The notes under the pieces: generated by a model
Seen by the model: the letters and a program-made list of their open reading frames with translations, nothing else
Told to the model about the DNA's origin: nothing
Database searches by the model: none
In this document: positions 63,277 to 64,000 of the stretch, piece by piece
Numbering within the stretch: position 1 is the stretch's first letter
Layout of the letters: each line of letters opens with the position of its first letter
Program-made: the position numbers and the translations under genes
Source of the DNA: an uncultured bacterium
GTDB taxonomy: Bacteria > Cyanobacteriota > Vampirovibrionia > Gastranaerophilales > Gastranaerophilaceae
NCBI GenBank assembly: GCA_949292185.1
Contig: CASEYP010000020.1
Location: forward strand, 1-64,000
DNA: 64,000 nucleotides
Direction: 5' to 3'

Positions 63277-64000
63277 TTATTTTAAAATAAGATTAAAACT
63301 TAAATTTTCAATTACTGTTTGCAAATTCATTGATGGGGTTAATGATAATTGGCGTTTTGCTTCTTCTACGTATTTTATATCTTTAGTTAATTTATAAAAT
63401 AATTGTTTATTAGAAGGATTAGCCTTTATTGTTGATAACATATAATTTTGTATTTGTTCCAAGATATTTTTCGGATCATTTTCTGTTGCAAGTTTGTATA
63501 AATTATTCTCAAAATCCAGAACATTATTTCTTTCAATTTGTGTATAATTTTTGATAAAATTTTCTACCAAATCATAGTTATAATTTTCTTCAATTTTTGA
63601 AGGTACAAAAAATGATTGTGATCTTGAAACTACTGTTGAAATTATATCTGAGCGATCATTTGTTAGAAAAATAAATGTTGTATTTTTTGGTGGTTCTTCA
63701 AAAGTTTTTAGTAAAGCATTTGAAGTTGCTTCAGGAAAATTTATTTGATTTAATGGCAGTAAATTTCCGTCTTCATCTCTGTCACAGAATATATAAACTC
63801 TATGATAATCACTTGTTATAGATAATTCATTTATAATTGCTTTTGCTTGATTTATGTTGATATTTTTTTTACCTTTTGTAGAATCTTCATCATCTGAAGG
63901 AGTTCCGCTTTCTTTAAAATCCAGTCTTGTATATATTTTTACGGCAGGGTGGGTTTGTTCTTTTATCCATCTGCAGTTTAGGCAATTACAATTTTGGGAT
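63277..64000 (-). CDS. holB: DNA polymerase III delta' subunit, C-terminal part (5' end off window)
   Basis: The minus-strand frame is open to the window edge and covers about 240 codons. Entering from the edge it shows CNCLNCRWIKEQTHPA (clamp-loader zinc module) and the SNALLKTFEEPPKNTTFIFLTN region, where the LLKxxEEPP box is typical of delta'. ISTVVSRSQSF, the sensor-1/SRC-like segment, follows, then a helical C-terminal third. The Ser-Arg-Ser-Gln replaces the usual Ser-Arg-Cys-Gln. An internal TTG at 63570 is not the start. The start codon is missing. Confidence 0.88.
   Translation of the reverse strand, partial: SQNCNCLNCRWIKEQTHPAVKIYTRLDFKESGTPSDDEDSTKGKKNININQAKAIINELSITSDYHRVYIFCDRDEDGNLLPLNQINFPEATSNALLKTFEEPPKNTTFIFLTNDRSDIISTVVSRSQSFFVPSKIEENYNYDLVENFIKNYTQIERNNVLDFENNLYKLATENDPKNILEQIQNYMLSTIKANPSNKQLFYKLTKDIKYVEEAKRQLSLTPSMNLQTVIENLSFNLILK

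Overview
The window is AT-rich bacterial chromosome with a mix of Shine-Dalgarno and leaderless genes. The RNA polymerase beta' subunit is split into rpoC1 and rpoC2, with a very large insertion in the trigger loop of rpoC2. That arrangement marks the cyanobacterial lineage. There are no photosynthesis genes, but there are a PEP carboxykinase, a ferredoxin, UbiE/MenG and several proteins with a short N-terminal 'INFSG/IEFKG' signature. Together these suggest a non-photosynthetic relative of the Melainabacteria/Vampirovibrionia type, probably gut Gastranaerophilales. The lineage call is inference; no rRNA or tRNA gene was seen.

Layout: 1-9.6 kb is an accessory stretch. It holds two modular phage-head/toxin-like genes that share a 152-bp duplicated promoter block and have small membrane proteins behind them, two HExxH metallopeptidase-like proteins and a calpain-like cysteine protease. 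9.7-13.8 kb holds a DUF2130 protein, a Memo-AMMECR1 fusion divergent from its radical SAM partner, and a MerR regulator. 13.9-19.7 kb is a glycan operon: Stealth/DUF4422 fusion, UDP-galactopyranose mutase, UDP-glucose epimerase, MsbA-like ABC exporter. 19.8-25.4 kb holds a DUF2513 protein, a Met-rich mini-ORF with an attenuator-like fold before a membrane protein, DNA repair and hydrolase genes, three related small secreted proteins, a short TspO and a PgeF-type protein. 25.5-34.9 kb is rpoB-rpoC1-rpoC2.

35.35-37.5 kb is the most interesting locus: an ATP-grasp ligase divergent from a 387-residue precursor with 14 TTxxxxEE-type cores. It is a candidate graspetide (omega-ester RiPP) cluster of the plesiocin type, with four internal leader-like helices. 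37.6-64 kb is largely housekeeping: threonine synthesis, rpmB, recA, mini-RNase III, an LptF/G-type permease, gatA, pckA, deoB, a histidine kinase, a HEAT-repeat protein, a hibernation factor, Hsp20, UbiE/MenG, an MntP-like pump, DppD-like ATPase, plsY and partial holB. A third HExxH protein lies at 46 kb.

Nine genes start 6-7 bases after a clear -10 hexamer, so leaderless transcription looks common here. Two divergent pairs use a palindromic -10 read in both directions.
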